This document shows positions 1 to 7,171 of a DNA stretch of 14,350 bases, one piece after another. Below the pieces are notes generated by a model. It saw only the letters and a program-made list of their open reading frames with translations, was not told the origin of the DNA and searched no databases. The position numbers and the translations under genes are program-made. The DNA is taken from the NCBI GenBank assembly GCA_030665705.1, contig DAOUZG010000014.1:1-14350 (forward strand). Direction: 5' to 3'. This DNA comes from Deltaproteobacteria bacterium (lineage in GTDB: Bacteria > Myxococcota_A > UBA9160 > SZUA-336). How positions within the stretch are numbered: position 1 is the first letter of the stretch; each line of letters starts with the position of its first letter.

Positions 1-1642
1 CGGCCCAGAGCTCGGTCCACCCCTCGGGTTCCCAACCGATCCATTCTCGAACCCCGATGACACGTCCCGCATCGTCGCGCTCGAACTCCATCCGGCCCCC
101 GTAGGGATTCACGCTCCCGACGAGACGTCCAGCCGCGTCCCGCTCGAACACGAACCGCTGCGACTCTCCGGCGTCTGCGTCGGGGAAGAGAATCTCGCGG
201 GTTCGGCTGGAATCGTCGAAGACCCGCCAACCGCCGCCGACGTCCTGCAAGAGGCGTCCCGCCTGGTCCCGCGGGAGGAGCTGGGGATCGTGGGAGCAGC
301 CGGGGTCGATCGACGTGACCTGCCCGTGCGCGGCGTCGTACCCGAAGCAGCTCACAAAGCCCGTCGGAACGCGCACGCTTCGAAGCGCAGCGCCGTCGTA
401 CTCGAACTCGTGTCGAGCCCCCACTGGGTCGGTCGAGCTGGCCGGGCGGCCGGACGAGTCGAACTCCTGCGTCCACACGCCACCGCGTGCGTCCTCGAAG
501 CGACGCCACGGCGTCTCGTCGGTCCGAAGCCGGTTCCAGGCTCCCGGCTCCGCCTCCCAACTCTCCCGTACTCCCCGTGGGTCGGTCCGGGCGATCCGTT
601 CCCCTGCCACGTAGTCGAAGCTCCAGCGCGCTCCCAGCGGATCCTCCCACCAGGCCAGGAGCGGTCCCCGGTACCCGGCTCTCCAGATCGCGCCTCCAGG
701 GTCACGCCGGCGCCTCACCCGTCCTGAACCGTCGTGGCGGTACTCGCTGATTGCGCCCGTCGGCTCTACATGGACGAGCGCGAACCACCCCTCGATGCTG
801 GCCCGGAGCTGGTAGGCGAACCGGTGCTGCTCCGATCCGCGGGTGACCTCCTCGATCCGTCCCCCGTCGTCGTAACCGAGAGTCGTAGCCACGCCCGTGG
901 GATCCACGATTGCTGCCAGCCGTCCCTCGGCGTCGTAGAGGTAGCGCGTCGGCGCGCCGTCCGTCTCGAACGCCGCGGGTTCCTGGACGGCCTCGAGACG
1001 CCCCTGCGGATCCCGCGTGCGGTGAGCTGTTCGTCCGTAGCTCTCGAGCAGAACGGAGCTGCCCACGTAACGAATCTCGAGGACGGTCTCCTCCCGCGGC
1101 CGCGTCCGGAGCCGCTGCAGGATGCGGGTCAGACGGCCCTGGCCGTCGCGCTCGAACTCGAGGGTCGGTGCATCGGGCAGAGAGGTTTCGATTCGGCTGA
1201 GCCGACCCTCCTCGAAGCGGTAGATTCTCCCCCCGCGGGTACGGAGGCTCCGTTCGTCGAGACGGATCCAGCGGGTGCCCTCGAGTTCTCGTTCGCCGAG
1301 GCGCGTTCCGTGCTCGTCGATGAGAACCGTCCCGTCGTAACGAAGGTCGAGCCAGTCGATCCACCGACGGTCGGCCGTGTTGAAGGTCTGGCCGACGCGG
1401 ATGAGACCGAGCCGCGTGTCGACAGGCAGGTCCTCGCGCGGCAGCAAGAGGTTCCCGTCGGCGATGCTGAGCTTCCCCGCCGGGGTCGAGATGTAGCTCG
1501 CGCCGGGGATCCGGCCCGGTGCCGGCGCGGGGTAGAGACCTCGGGACTCTGTGCCGCCTCCCTCGCAGCCGGCCAGTAGCAGAGCCACCGCGAGGGAGAG
1601 GGGACGGAGCCTCGCTCTCGGGGGAACAGACGGGGCACGCAT
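1..1642 (-). CDS. RHS/YD-repeat lipoprotein (C-terminal part outside window)
   Basis: The frame is open without a stop from an ATG at 1642-1640 to the left edge, giving 547 residues with the C-terminus missing. Residues 1-26 look like a lipoprotein signal: a short Arg-rich start, a hydrophobic run (LAVALLL) and a lipobox LAGC with Cys26, so the protein is probably anchored in a membrane facing the periplasm or outside. A good Shine-Dalgarno, GGAGGG, lies 6 nt upstream of the ATG. From about residue 160 on the protein is a chain of YD/RHS-like repeats: ERDGQGRL, RDPQGRL, YLYDAEGRL, GYDDGGRI, RHDGSGRV, FDSSGRP, FEYDGAALR, ERDAAGRL and ERDDAGRV, often followed by DPxG. Known RHS proteins wrap such repeats into a beta-cage that can hold a C-terminal toxin or effector; whether one follows here cannot be seen. 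It is divergent from recO. The family call is firm, the function unknown. Confidence 0.9.
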   Translation of the reverse strand, partial: MRAPSVPPRARLRPLSLAVALLLAGCEGGGTESRGLYPAPAPGRIPGASYISTPAGKLSIADGNLLLPREDLPVDTRLGLIRVGQTFNTADRRWIDWLDLRYDGTVLIDEHGTRLGERELEGTRWIRLDERSLRTRGGRIYRFEEGRLSRIETSLPDAPTLEFERDGQGRLTRILQRLRTRPREETVLEIRYVGSSVLLESYGRTAHRTRDPQGRLEAVQEPAAFETDGAPTRYLYDAEGRLAAIVDPTGVATTLGYDDGGRIEEVTRGSEQHRFAYQLRASIEGWFALVHVEPTGAISEYRHDGSGRVRRRRDPGGAIWRAGYRGPLLAWWEDPLGARWSFDYVAGERIARTDPRGVRESWEAEPGAWNRLRTDETPWRRFEDARGGVWTQEFDSSGRPASSTDPVGARHEFEYDGAALRSVRVPTGFVSCFGYDAAHGQVTSIDPGCSHDPQLLPRDQAGRLLQDVGGGWRVFDDSSRTREILFPDADAGESQRFVFERDAAGRLVGSVNPYGGRMEFERDDAGRVIGVREWIGWEPEGWTELWA

Positions 1643-1795
1643 CCTCGACCCTCCACGCAGCGGGGTGAGCGAGCGCAAGAGAGCAAACGACATGCCGCTG
1701 TGTCGCGGCCGTGCCGTCTCTCGCGCCGCTCGATGAGATCGCTCGGTCTCGTCGGGGTGTTGCGCGGGCCACGCTCCAGCGGCACGATCCTCACC

Positions 1796-2665
1796 GTGCC
1801 CGAGCACCGGACGCCCGCGCTGATCCTCCGGACATTCGACCAGGGAGAGTCCGATCGGCTTGTCCACCTCTATACGGAGGAACTCGGACGTGTCTCAGCC
1901 ATCGCCAAGGGCGCGCGCCGGTCCCAGCGACGCTTCCCCGGAGCGCTCGAGATCCTCACCGTGGTCGAGGCGCGTCTGGTCGACCGACCCCGTTCCAGCC
2001 TGGCGCGCCTCGAGGGAGTGAAGCTGATTCGCTCGTTCGAGCCGCTCGTGTCGAACCTCGGTCGCTACGCGATCGCCTGCGAGCTGCTCGAGATGCTCGA
2101 CCGGTTTACGGGCGAGCGGGAGGCGAGCCCGGACCTGTTTCGCTTCGCGACCGGCGTCCTCGAGGTGGTGGGGGAGGACCGTCCGGACCGACTGCTGGGG
2201 CTCCTCGTTCTCGCCAAGACACTGGCCCGTCTCGGCTACCGGCCAGGCCTCGTCCGCTGCACCGCCTGTGGTCGCGCGCTCGGCGCGGGAGGTGAGCAGG
2301 TCGGCTTTGCTCCGCGTCACGGGGGCGCTGTGTGCCGGAGCTGTCGCTCCCCCGAGGACGTGCGAGTCTCGGGTCGGGTCCTGGCTGCGCTGGAGTCCGG
2401 CTTACGGCAGCCGCTCCGCCAACGGGGCCGGCTCGGGCTCGGCAGCGCGGACGTCCTCCTGGCGGAGACGCTCCTCGACCGATTCGTTCGTTTTCACCTA
2501 GGGGCACAGGTGCGCACGTGTGCCTTCTTGAGGACGATCCTGTCCGCCGAGTCGCTTGACGGGGGGCGGGCCCCTGGGAATACTGCCGCCGGCCCGGATG
2601 AGAGGCGGCCGGGAGCTGCGAAGGGGGGCGCGACTCGCGCCGGGGCGCCGCCCCGAGGCTCCTAG
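1796..2665 (+). CDS. recO: DNA repair protein RecO
   Basis: RecO mediates loading of RecA onto SSB-coated single-stranded DNA with RecR in RecF-pathway recombinational repair. The N-terminal OB-fold is recognisable (ALILRTFDQGESDRLVHLYT then GRVSAIAKGARRS), followed by the helical domain and a zinc finger with Cys155, Cys158, Cys180 and Cys183 (CTAC...CRSC). The family end, FLRTILS, lies near residue 249; about 40 further residues are a Gly/Pro/Arg-rich tail. The GTG at 1796 (289 aa) was chosen because it puts the usual short lead before the first beta-strand. In-frame alternatives are ATG 1733 and GTG 1700; they would add a basic segment unlike other RecO proteins. None of the three has a clear Shine-Dalgarno, so the start is uncertain. 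ppdK follows after 26 bp. Confidence 0.9.
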   Translation: MPEHRTPALILRTFDQGESDRLVHLYTEELGRVSAIAKGARRSQRRFPGALEILTVVEARLVDRPRSSLARLEGVKLIRSFEPLVSNLGRYAIACELLEMLDRFTGEREASPDLFRFATGVLEVVGEDRPDRLLGLLVLAKTLARLGYRPGLVRCTACGRALGAGGEQVGFAPRHGGAVCRSCRSPEDVRVSGRVLAALESGLRQPLRQRGRLGLGSADVLLAETLLDRFVRFHLGAQVRTCAFLRTILSAESLDGGRAPGNTAAGPDERRPGAAKGGATRAGAPPRGS

Positions 2666-2680
2666 CTACTGCAGCAGGGG

Positions 2681-2684
2681 GGAG
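2681..2684 (+). promoter_or_regulatory. ribosome binding site that fixes the ppdK GTG start
   Basis: GGAG within a G-rich run, 7 nt before the GTG at 2692. No other in-frame start lies between this codon and the conserved VYVFGNG strand of PPDK, so the site supports the long basic N-terminus being translated. Confidence 0.6.
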
Positions 2685-2691
2685 CTGGACG

Positions 2692-5457
2692 GTGGCAACG
2701 CGCGCAAGGAAAAGCACCCAAAGACGGTCGAAGAGCGGTTCGTCGAAGCGGACCCGGTCTTCCGGGAAAGGAACGAAAAAGAGCCCCAAGCGGGGCACGA
2801 AACGCGTCTACGTCTTCGGGAACGGTCGCGCTGAGGGGCGCGCGGCAATGCGCGACCTCCTCGGGGGGAAGGGCGCGAACCTGGCCGAGATGACCCGCCT
2901 CGGCATCCCGGTTCCCCCGGGATTCACCATCTCGACGGAGGTCTGCCACGAGTTCTATCGACGGGGACGTAAGCTCCCCGCTGGACTCCGAGAGGAGGTG
3001 TTCGAGGCGCTGGCCAAGGTCGAGACGTGGATGAAGGCTCGCTTCGGGGATCCGGATAACCCCCTGCTCGTTTCGGTTCGTTCGGGGGCACGCGCGAGCA
3101 TGCCCGGGATGATGGACACGATTCTGAACCTGGGGCTCAACGACCGCGTGGTACGGGGGCTGGTGGAGCAGAGCGGCGACGCCCGGTTCGCGTTCGATAG
3201 CTATCGTCGGTTCATCCAGATGTACAGCGATGTTGTACTCGGCGTGCCGATCGAAGGCTTCGAAGAACGTCTCGAGGCGCTGAAGCGCGAGCGGAACGTA
3301 TCCGAGGATACCGAGCTCACGGCGGCGGACCTGGAGCAGCTCGTTGCCGACTACAAGAAGTTCGTCCGCATGGACACGGGGCACGACTTTCCGGACAACC
3401 CCCGGGAGCAGCTCTTCGGTGCGATCTCCGCGGTGTTCGGCTCGTGGAACACGCCCCGGGCCGTGACCTACCGCAGGCTCAACGGGATTCCCGAGCACTG
3501 GGGTACAGGCGTCACCGTTCAGGTGATGGTTTTCGGAAACCTGGGGGACGACTGCGCGACGGGGGTCGTGTTCACGCGAGACCCGGCAACCGGGGAACGT
3601 CGACTTTTCGGTGAGTATCTCCCCAACGCGCAGGGCGAGGACGTGGTGGCCGGGATCCGCACGCCCCGCCCGATGGATCGCAAGTCGCGCAAGCCCGGCG
3701 ACCCTCCGTCGCTGGAGGAGACCGAGCCTCGTTGCTTCCGCGAGCTGGTCCTCGCAGCCAAGCTTCTCGAACGTCACTACCGCGACATGCAGGATCTGGA
3801 GTTCACGATTCAGCGCGGCAAGCTCTGGATGCTCCAGACGAGGGCGGGAAAGCGCACGGCGCTCGCCGCCGTCCGGACGGCGGTCGAGATGGTGCGCGAG
3901 CGCCTGATCGACCGGAAGACCGCCCTCATGCGAGTCTCCGCGGATCAGCTCGACCAGCTCCTCCATCCCACGCTGGACACGAAAGCGGCGCCTGCTTCGA
4001 TCGGCCAAGGCCTCGCGGCTTCACCCGGCGCGGCGAGCGGTGCGGTCGTCTTCACGGCGGAGGAAGCAGAGTCGCAGGCGGCGGACGGGAAGGACGTGAT
4101 TCTGGTTCGCCGCGAGACCTCGCCCGAAGACATTCACGGCATGCACGCGGCACGCGGCATCCTCACCGCGTTCGGCGGGATGACCTCGCATGCGGCCGTC
4201 GTGGCCCGGGGAATGGGCAGGTGCTGCGTGAGTGGATGCTCGGGGCTCGAGATCGATCTCGCCCGGGGTCTGGCGACGCTGGGAGGGGTCGAGATCGCGG
4301 CCGGGGACGAGATCACCCTCAACGGAAGCACGGGCTTCGTCTACCAGGGTGCGGTCCCGACGCTCGCTCCCACGATGGGCCCGGACTTCCTCACGCTCAT
4401 GCGGTGGGCAGACGGCGCCCGCCGCCTCCGTGTGCGAGCGAATGCGGATACCCCCGCCGACGCCGAGACGGCGCGGAAGTTCGGTGCCGAGGGGATCGGG
4501 CTGTGTCGAACCGAGCATATGTTCTTCCAGGCCGATCGGATCCTCGCGGTGCGGCGAATGATCCTCTCCGAAACGACGGAAGAGCGAGCCGAAGCGCTGA
4601 GACACCTCCTTCCCATGCAACGGGAGGACTTCATGGGGATCTTCCGCGCGATGACGGGGCTCCCCGTGACGGTTCGGCTTCTCGACCCACCGCTCCACGA
4701 GTTTCTTCCCCACACCGCGGAGGAGATCGAGGCGCTTGCCAGGGATCTCGGGCTGCCACTCGAAGTCACCCGACGGAAGGTCGACGTGCTCCGGGAGGCC
4801 AACCCGATGCTCGGACACCGTGGCTGCCGACTCGCCATCACCTACCCGGAGATCTACGAGATGCAGGCACGGGCCGTCTTCGAGGCCGCCTGCCGTTGCG
4901 CGAAGGCCGGCGTGCGTCCGCGGCCCGAGATCATGATCCCGCTGGTTGCCGACGTGAAGGAGCTTGCCGAGCTCCGGGCGCTCGTCGACCAGACGGCCGA
5001 GAAGGTCTTCCGCGACGAGGGACGAAAGGTCCGCTATTCCGTCGGAACCATGATCGAGGTGCCGCGCGCCGCACTGACCGCCGAGCAAGTGGCGACGGCA
5101 GGTGAGTTCTTCTCTTTCGGGACGAACGACCTGACGCAGATGACGCTCGGCCTCTCACGCGACGACAGCGGGCGCTTTTTGCCGACCTACGTCGAGAAGG
5201 GGATCTACCCGACGGATCCCTTCGTGTCGATGGATGTGGACGGCGTCGGCTTCCTGGTGAAGCTAGCGGTGGAGCGGGGACGCAAGGCCCGCAAGGACCT
5301 CAAGATCGGGATCTGCGGGGAGCACGGCGGAGATCCGCAGTCGATTCGGTTCTGCGAAAGCGTGCGGATGGACTACGTGAGCTGCTCCCCCTACCGGGTC
5401 CCCATCGCGCGCCTCGCCGCTGCCCACGCCCGGCTGGAGGAGAGGCAAACTGAATGA
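2692..5457 (+). CDS. ppdK: pyruvate, phosphate dikinase
   Basis: This enzyme interconverts pyruvate, ATP and phosphate with PEP, AMP and pyrophosphate in the cytoplasm. All domains are present in 921 residues: ATP-grasp (GGKGANLAEMTRLGIPVPPGF, SVRSGARASMPGMMDT, TGVVFTRDPATG), the swivelling phosphohistidine domain GGMTSHAAVVARGMG with catalytic His500, and the PEP/pyruvate TIM barrel (GIGLCRTEHMFF, MLGHRGCRL, GTMIEVPRAA, FGTNDLTQ, ICGEHGG with catalytic Cys875). These correspond to His455 and Cys831 of the Clostridium symbiosum enzyme; the offset of 44-45 is mostly an N-terminal extension. Residues 2-38 of that extension carry 16 Lys/Arg and no acidic residue, the rest being mainly Ser, Thr and Gly. 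The gene follows recO by 26 bp and overlaps the next gene by 4 bp (ATGA), indicating translational coupling. Confidence 0.97.
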   Translation: MATRARKSTQRRSKSGSSKRTRSSGKGTKKSPKRGTKRVYVFGNGRAEGRAAMRDLLGGKGANLAEMTRLGIPVPPGFTISTEVCHEFYRRGRKLPAGLREEVFEALAKVETWMKARFGDPDNPLLVSVRSGARASMPGMMDTILNLGLNDRVVRGLVEQSGDARFAFDSYRRFIQMYSDVVLGVPIEGFEERLEALKRERNVSEDTELTAADLEQLVADYKKFVRMDTGHDFPDNPREQLFGAISAVFGSWNTPRAVTYRRLNGIPEHWGTGVTVQVMVFGNLGDDCATGVVFTRDPATGERRLFGEYLPNAQGEDVVAGIRTPRPMDRKSRKPGDPPSLEETEPRCFRELVLAAKLLERHYRDMQDLEFTIQRGKLWMLQTRAGKRTALAAVRTAVEMVRERLIDRKTALMRVSADQLDQLLHPTLDTKAAPASIGQGLAASPGAASGAVVFTAEEAESQAADGKDVILVRRETSPEDIHGMHAARGILTAFGGMTSHAAVVARGMGRCCVSGCSGLEIDLARGLATLGGVEIAAGDEITLNGSTGFVYQGAVPTLAPTMGPDFLTLMRWADGARRLRVRANADTPADAETARKFGAEGIGLCRTEHMFFQADRILAVRRMILSETTEERAEALRHLLPMQREDFMGIFRAMTGLPVTVRLLDPPLHEFLPHTAEEIEALARDLGLPLEVTRRKVDVLREANPMLGHRGCRLAITYPEIYEMQARAVFEAACRCAKAGVRPRPEIMIPLVADVKELAELRALVDQTAEKVFRDEGRKVRYSVGTMIEVPRAALTAEQVATAGEFFSFGTNDLTQMTLGLSRDDSGRFLPTYVEKGIYPTDPFVSMDVDGVGFLVKLAVERGRKARKDLKIGICGEHGGDPQSIRFCESVRMDYVSCSPYRVPIARLAAAHARLEERQTE

Positions 5458-5909
5458 GCCTGCGTCTCTGCGGCCTTCTCGGGCTACTCGCTTCTGCCTG
5501 CCTCTGGGCGGGGGCGAAGGGCTCGATTGAGGTCGTCCGCGACCCCGACGTTCTGGAGTTCGCGCAGCGCATCGAGCTGTTCTACGACGAGCTCGAGGGC
5601 CGCTCGATCAACGTCTTTCACACCTTCCAGGATCCGGTCTTTCGCGATTTCTTCCTGCACGAGGAGGGGTTCGTGGACTACTACGCGTCGCTCGCCAGTC
5701 AGCTGAGGGCGGCGCACTTTCGCCACGGACGGCCGGTACGGGTAGAGGTCCGCGAGTTCCAATTCGAGAACCCGGAGCGGGCCACCGTCGACGTCACGCT
5801 CGTGGGAGAGCACCTCCGTGGGTTGCTCTTCTGGGACATTCGGGTCCAACGCACCGACACCTGGCGGCGGCGTCGCTCGGTGTGGGTTCTGAGCCCCGAG
5901 CGGCTGTGA
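5454..5909 (+). CDS. small exported protein of unknown function
   Basis: A 151-residue protein whose ATG overlaps the ppdK stop (ATGA), so it is probably translated by coupling. Residues 1-21 form a signal peptide (LCGLLGLLASACLWAGA). Cys16 gives an imperfect lipobox, so it is either a lipoprotein or cut after the AGA by signal peptidase I. The mature part is mixed alpha/beta: a helical stretch (EFAQRIELFYDELEG), an aromatic-rich segment (FRDFFLHEEGFVDYYASLASQL) and alternating strands ending in W-containing segments (LLFWDIRVQRTDTWRRRRSVWVLS). The order of helices followed by curved strands ending in a Trp resembles small NTF2/SnoaL-like domains, but this is only an impression and I do not recognise the family. 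Its end overlaps or abuts the PilZ gene. Confidence 0.8.
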   Translation: MSLRLCGLLGLLASACLWAGAKGSIEVVRDPDVLEFAQRIELFYDELEGRSINVFHTFQDPVFRDFFLHEEGFVDYYASLASQLRAAHFRHGRPVRVEVREFQFENPERATVDVTLVGEHLRGLLFWDIRVQRTDTWRRRRSVWVLSPERL

Positions 5910-5911
5910 GG
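5908..5911 (+). promoter_or_regulatory. ribosome binding site that favours the PilZ start at 5918
   Basis: GAGG (in TGAGG, overlapping the stop of the upstream gene) 6 nt before the GTG at 5918. The other in-frame starts, GTG 5906 and GTG 5882, have no comparable site. Confidence 0.45.
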
Positions 5912-5917
5912 CTCGGT

Positions 5918-6241
5918 GTGGAATCGGGTCGGCGGCACGAACGCGTTCGGGTCTGTATCTCGACGGTCTACGAGGATCTCGGGCGCGAGGTCTTCCTCCA
6001 GACCTTGGACTTGAGCGAATCGGGCCTGTTTCTCGCCTCAGACGAGAGACCCCTGATCGGAACGGCGGTCGGCCTCGTCTTCAGTCTCCCACCCGAGGGG
6101 CAGTTCCTCCGCGTCCGGGGAACCGTCGTTCGTTGCTCGGGCTCTCCCGAGCCTCAGGGCTTCGCCGTCACCTTCCGCGGTCTCGACCTCCGCGGGTCGC
6201 GCGCCCTGCGGGAGTTCGTTCGGAATTCAACGGCGACCTGA
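5918..6241 (+). CDS. single-domain PilZ protein, predicted c-di-GMP receptor
   Basis: PilZ domains bind cyclic di-GMP through an N-terminal RxxxR motif and a (D/N)xSxxG motif. Both are intact here: Arg5-RHE-Arg9 and Asp31-LSES-Gly36, followed by the expected beta-barrel strands (VGLVFSLPP, FLRVRGTVVR, GFAVTFRGLD). Length is 107 residues, essentially one PilZ domain, so it probably works as an adaptor in the cytoplasm. The GTG at 5918 has a GAGG site 6 nt upstream; GTG 5906 (4-bp GTGA overlap with the preceding stop) and GTG 5882 are alternatives that add only N-terminal residues before the domain. It ends the recO-ppdK cluster, immediately before the sigma-54-controlled region. The partner it controls is not evident. 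Confidence 0.88.
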   Translation: MESGRRHERVRVCISTVYEDLGREVFLQTLDLSESGLFLASDERPLIGTAVGLVFSLPPEGQFLRVRGTVVRCSGSPEPQGFAVTFRGLDLRGSRALREFVRNSTAT

Positions 6242-6263
6242 ACGGGGTCGAGCGGTGGGTCGC

Positions 6264-6278
6264 TTCCTAAATTAGGAA
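6264..6278. promoter_or_regulatory. 15-bp inverted repeat, candidate operator or enhancer half
   Basis: TTCCTAAATTAGGAA has perfect 7-bp arms around a single central base. It sits in the only clearly AT-rich island of the region and shares four bases (GGAA) with the next palindrome. Its centre is about 140 bp before the start site predicted from the sigma-54 promoter, a usual distance for an activator site. The bound protein is unknown. Confidence 0.5.
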
Positions 6279-6288
6279 AACGTTTTCC
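6275..6288. promoter_or_regulatory. 14-bp perfect palindrome, candidate operator
   Basis: GGAAAACGTTTTCC is a perfect even palindrome with a central CG. LacI-family repressors commonly bind palindromes centred on CG with flanking A and T runs, so this could be such an operator; equally it could be part of an enhancer for the sigma-54 promoter 98 bp downstream. No T-tract follows, so it is a poor terminator candidate for the PilZ gene. Confidence 0.5.
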
Positions 6289-6362
6289 GGCAGCTCGGGG
6301 GGCCCAGTTCACCCCCGTCATGGAAGCGCTCCGTATTTCGCCGTGATGCGGCCTCAAACTGC

Positions 6363-6380
6363 CGGTTCTGGTCGGTTCTG
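6363..6380 (+). repeat. CGGTTCTG direct repeat, one helical turn apart
   Basis: CGGTTCTG occurs at 6363-6370 and again at 6373-6380, a 10-bp period that places both copies on the same DNA face. The second copy ends 6 bp before the -24 element of the sigma-54 promoter. It may bind a regulator next to the polymerase, or be chance. Confidence 0.4.
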
Positions 6381-6385
6381 CCTCT

Positions 6386-6401
6386 TGGCACGAGCCTTGC
6401 T
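6386..6401 (+). promoter_or_regulatory. sigma-54 (RpoN) promoter of the ECF sigma gene
   Basis: TGGCACG-AGCC-TTGCT matches the sigma-54 consensus TGGCACG-N4-TTGCW at every defined base, with GG at 6387-6388 (-24) and GC at 6399-6400 (-12), and a pyrimidine before the TGG. Transcription would begin near 6412, giving a leader of about 119 nt before the GTG at 6531. Sigma-54 promoters need an AAA+ activator bound upstream; the palindromes at 6264-6288 are well placed for it. The match is seen directly; activity is inferred. Confidence 0.8.
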
Positions 6402-6530
6402 CATGACCTGAACGGGTGCCGAAAGCGGTGCCCGCCCTGGGCAAGGCGCTACGGGCGGAGCGTGTCCCGGGTCCTGGATAGGAGTGGTGTCACGTCGCCC
6501 GGTAGAGACGAACAGCGGGGTGATGACGTT

Positions 6531-7085
6531 GTGACTGAGGTGGATCGCGAGATCGTCGAGGCTATCCGGGCAGGCGACACGCAGGCGTTCGAGGAGCTGT
6601 ATAAGGCCCAGTTCCGGCGTGTGTTCAACTTCTCCATCCGGAAGCTCGGCGATGCTGCAGAGGCGGAGGATGTTACGCAGGAGGTCTTCGCGGCTGTCTT
6701 CACCTGCATCGATCGGTTTGAGGGCAAGTCGGATCTCGTTGTCTGGATCTACGGGATCGCCCGGAACATCCTGAACAACCGGCTCCGGCGGCGTGGATCC
6801 ATGCGGCTCATCCCGCTGGATGACGTTCCTCCGGAGGCCTCCCCGGTGGATCTGGGGCCGGAGCCGCGTGCGGAGGCCCGGGAGACCCTCGGACGGGTTC
6901 AGGAGGCGATCGAGCAGCTTCCCCGCAACCAGCGCCGCATCCTGGAGCTTCGCCACGGGCGGCGGCTGGCGATCCGAAAGATCGCCGAGATCATGAACCG
7001 CTCGGAGGACGCCATAAAATCGAGCCTGTACCGGGCCCGGCGGACCCTGATGTCCAGCCTCCCCGAGCAAGGCCTCGAACTCTGA
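6531..7085 (+). CDS. ECF-family RNA polymerase sigma factor
   Basis: A 184-residue sigma-70-family factor with the two ECF domains. Region 2 covers about residues 8-85 (AFEELYKAQFRRVFNFS, then AEDVTQEVFAAVF, then VVWIYGIARNILNNRLRRR), and region 4 about residues 118-180 (AIEQLPRNQRRILELRH, then IAEIMNRSEDAIKSSLYRARR, the -35-binding helix-turn-helix). The linker is short and there is no region 1.1 or 3, as is usual for ECF factors. The GTG at 6531 gives the standard short N-terminus and has GGGGTG 8 nt upstream; an in-frame GTG at 6462 has its GGAG only 1 nt away and would add 23 residues of low quality. No recognisable anti-sigma factor is adjacent. The gene lies behind the sigma-54 promoter at 6386. 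Confidence 0.92.
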   Translation: MTEVDREIVEAIRAGDTQAFEELYKAQFRRVFNFSIRKLGDAAEAEDVTQEVFAAVFTCIDRFEGKSDLVVWIYGIARNILNNRLRRRGSMRLIPLDDVPPEASPVDLGPEPRAEARETLGRVQEAIEQLPRNQRRILELRHGRRLAIRKIAEIMNRSEDAIKSSLYRARRTLMSSLPEQGLEL

Positions 7086-7171
7086 TCCTAGGTCCCAGGC
7101 CACAGCCAGGCGCACTCTAGGAGCAGCTCGCGGGCTAACCCCCTCGCCCCTGGGGATGGACCTGCGCCCAT

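Noticed and set aside
734..1579. Plus-strand open frame across the RHS gene
   Set aside because: The minus-strand frame has a signal peptide, a ribosome binding site and repeated YD motifs; the plus frame is its shadow.
2662..4008. Long open minus-strand frame opposite ppdK (and another at 4021-5088)
   Set aside because: Both are antisense to conserved PPDK sequence and resemble no protein family.
6412..6530. c-di-GMP (GEMM) riboswitch in the sigma factor leader
   Set aside because: The GAAA-containing hairpin and G-rich segments were suggestive next to a PilZ gene, but the conserved GEMM core sequences and two-helix layout are not present.
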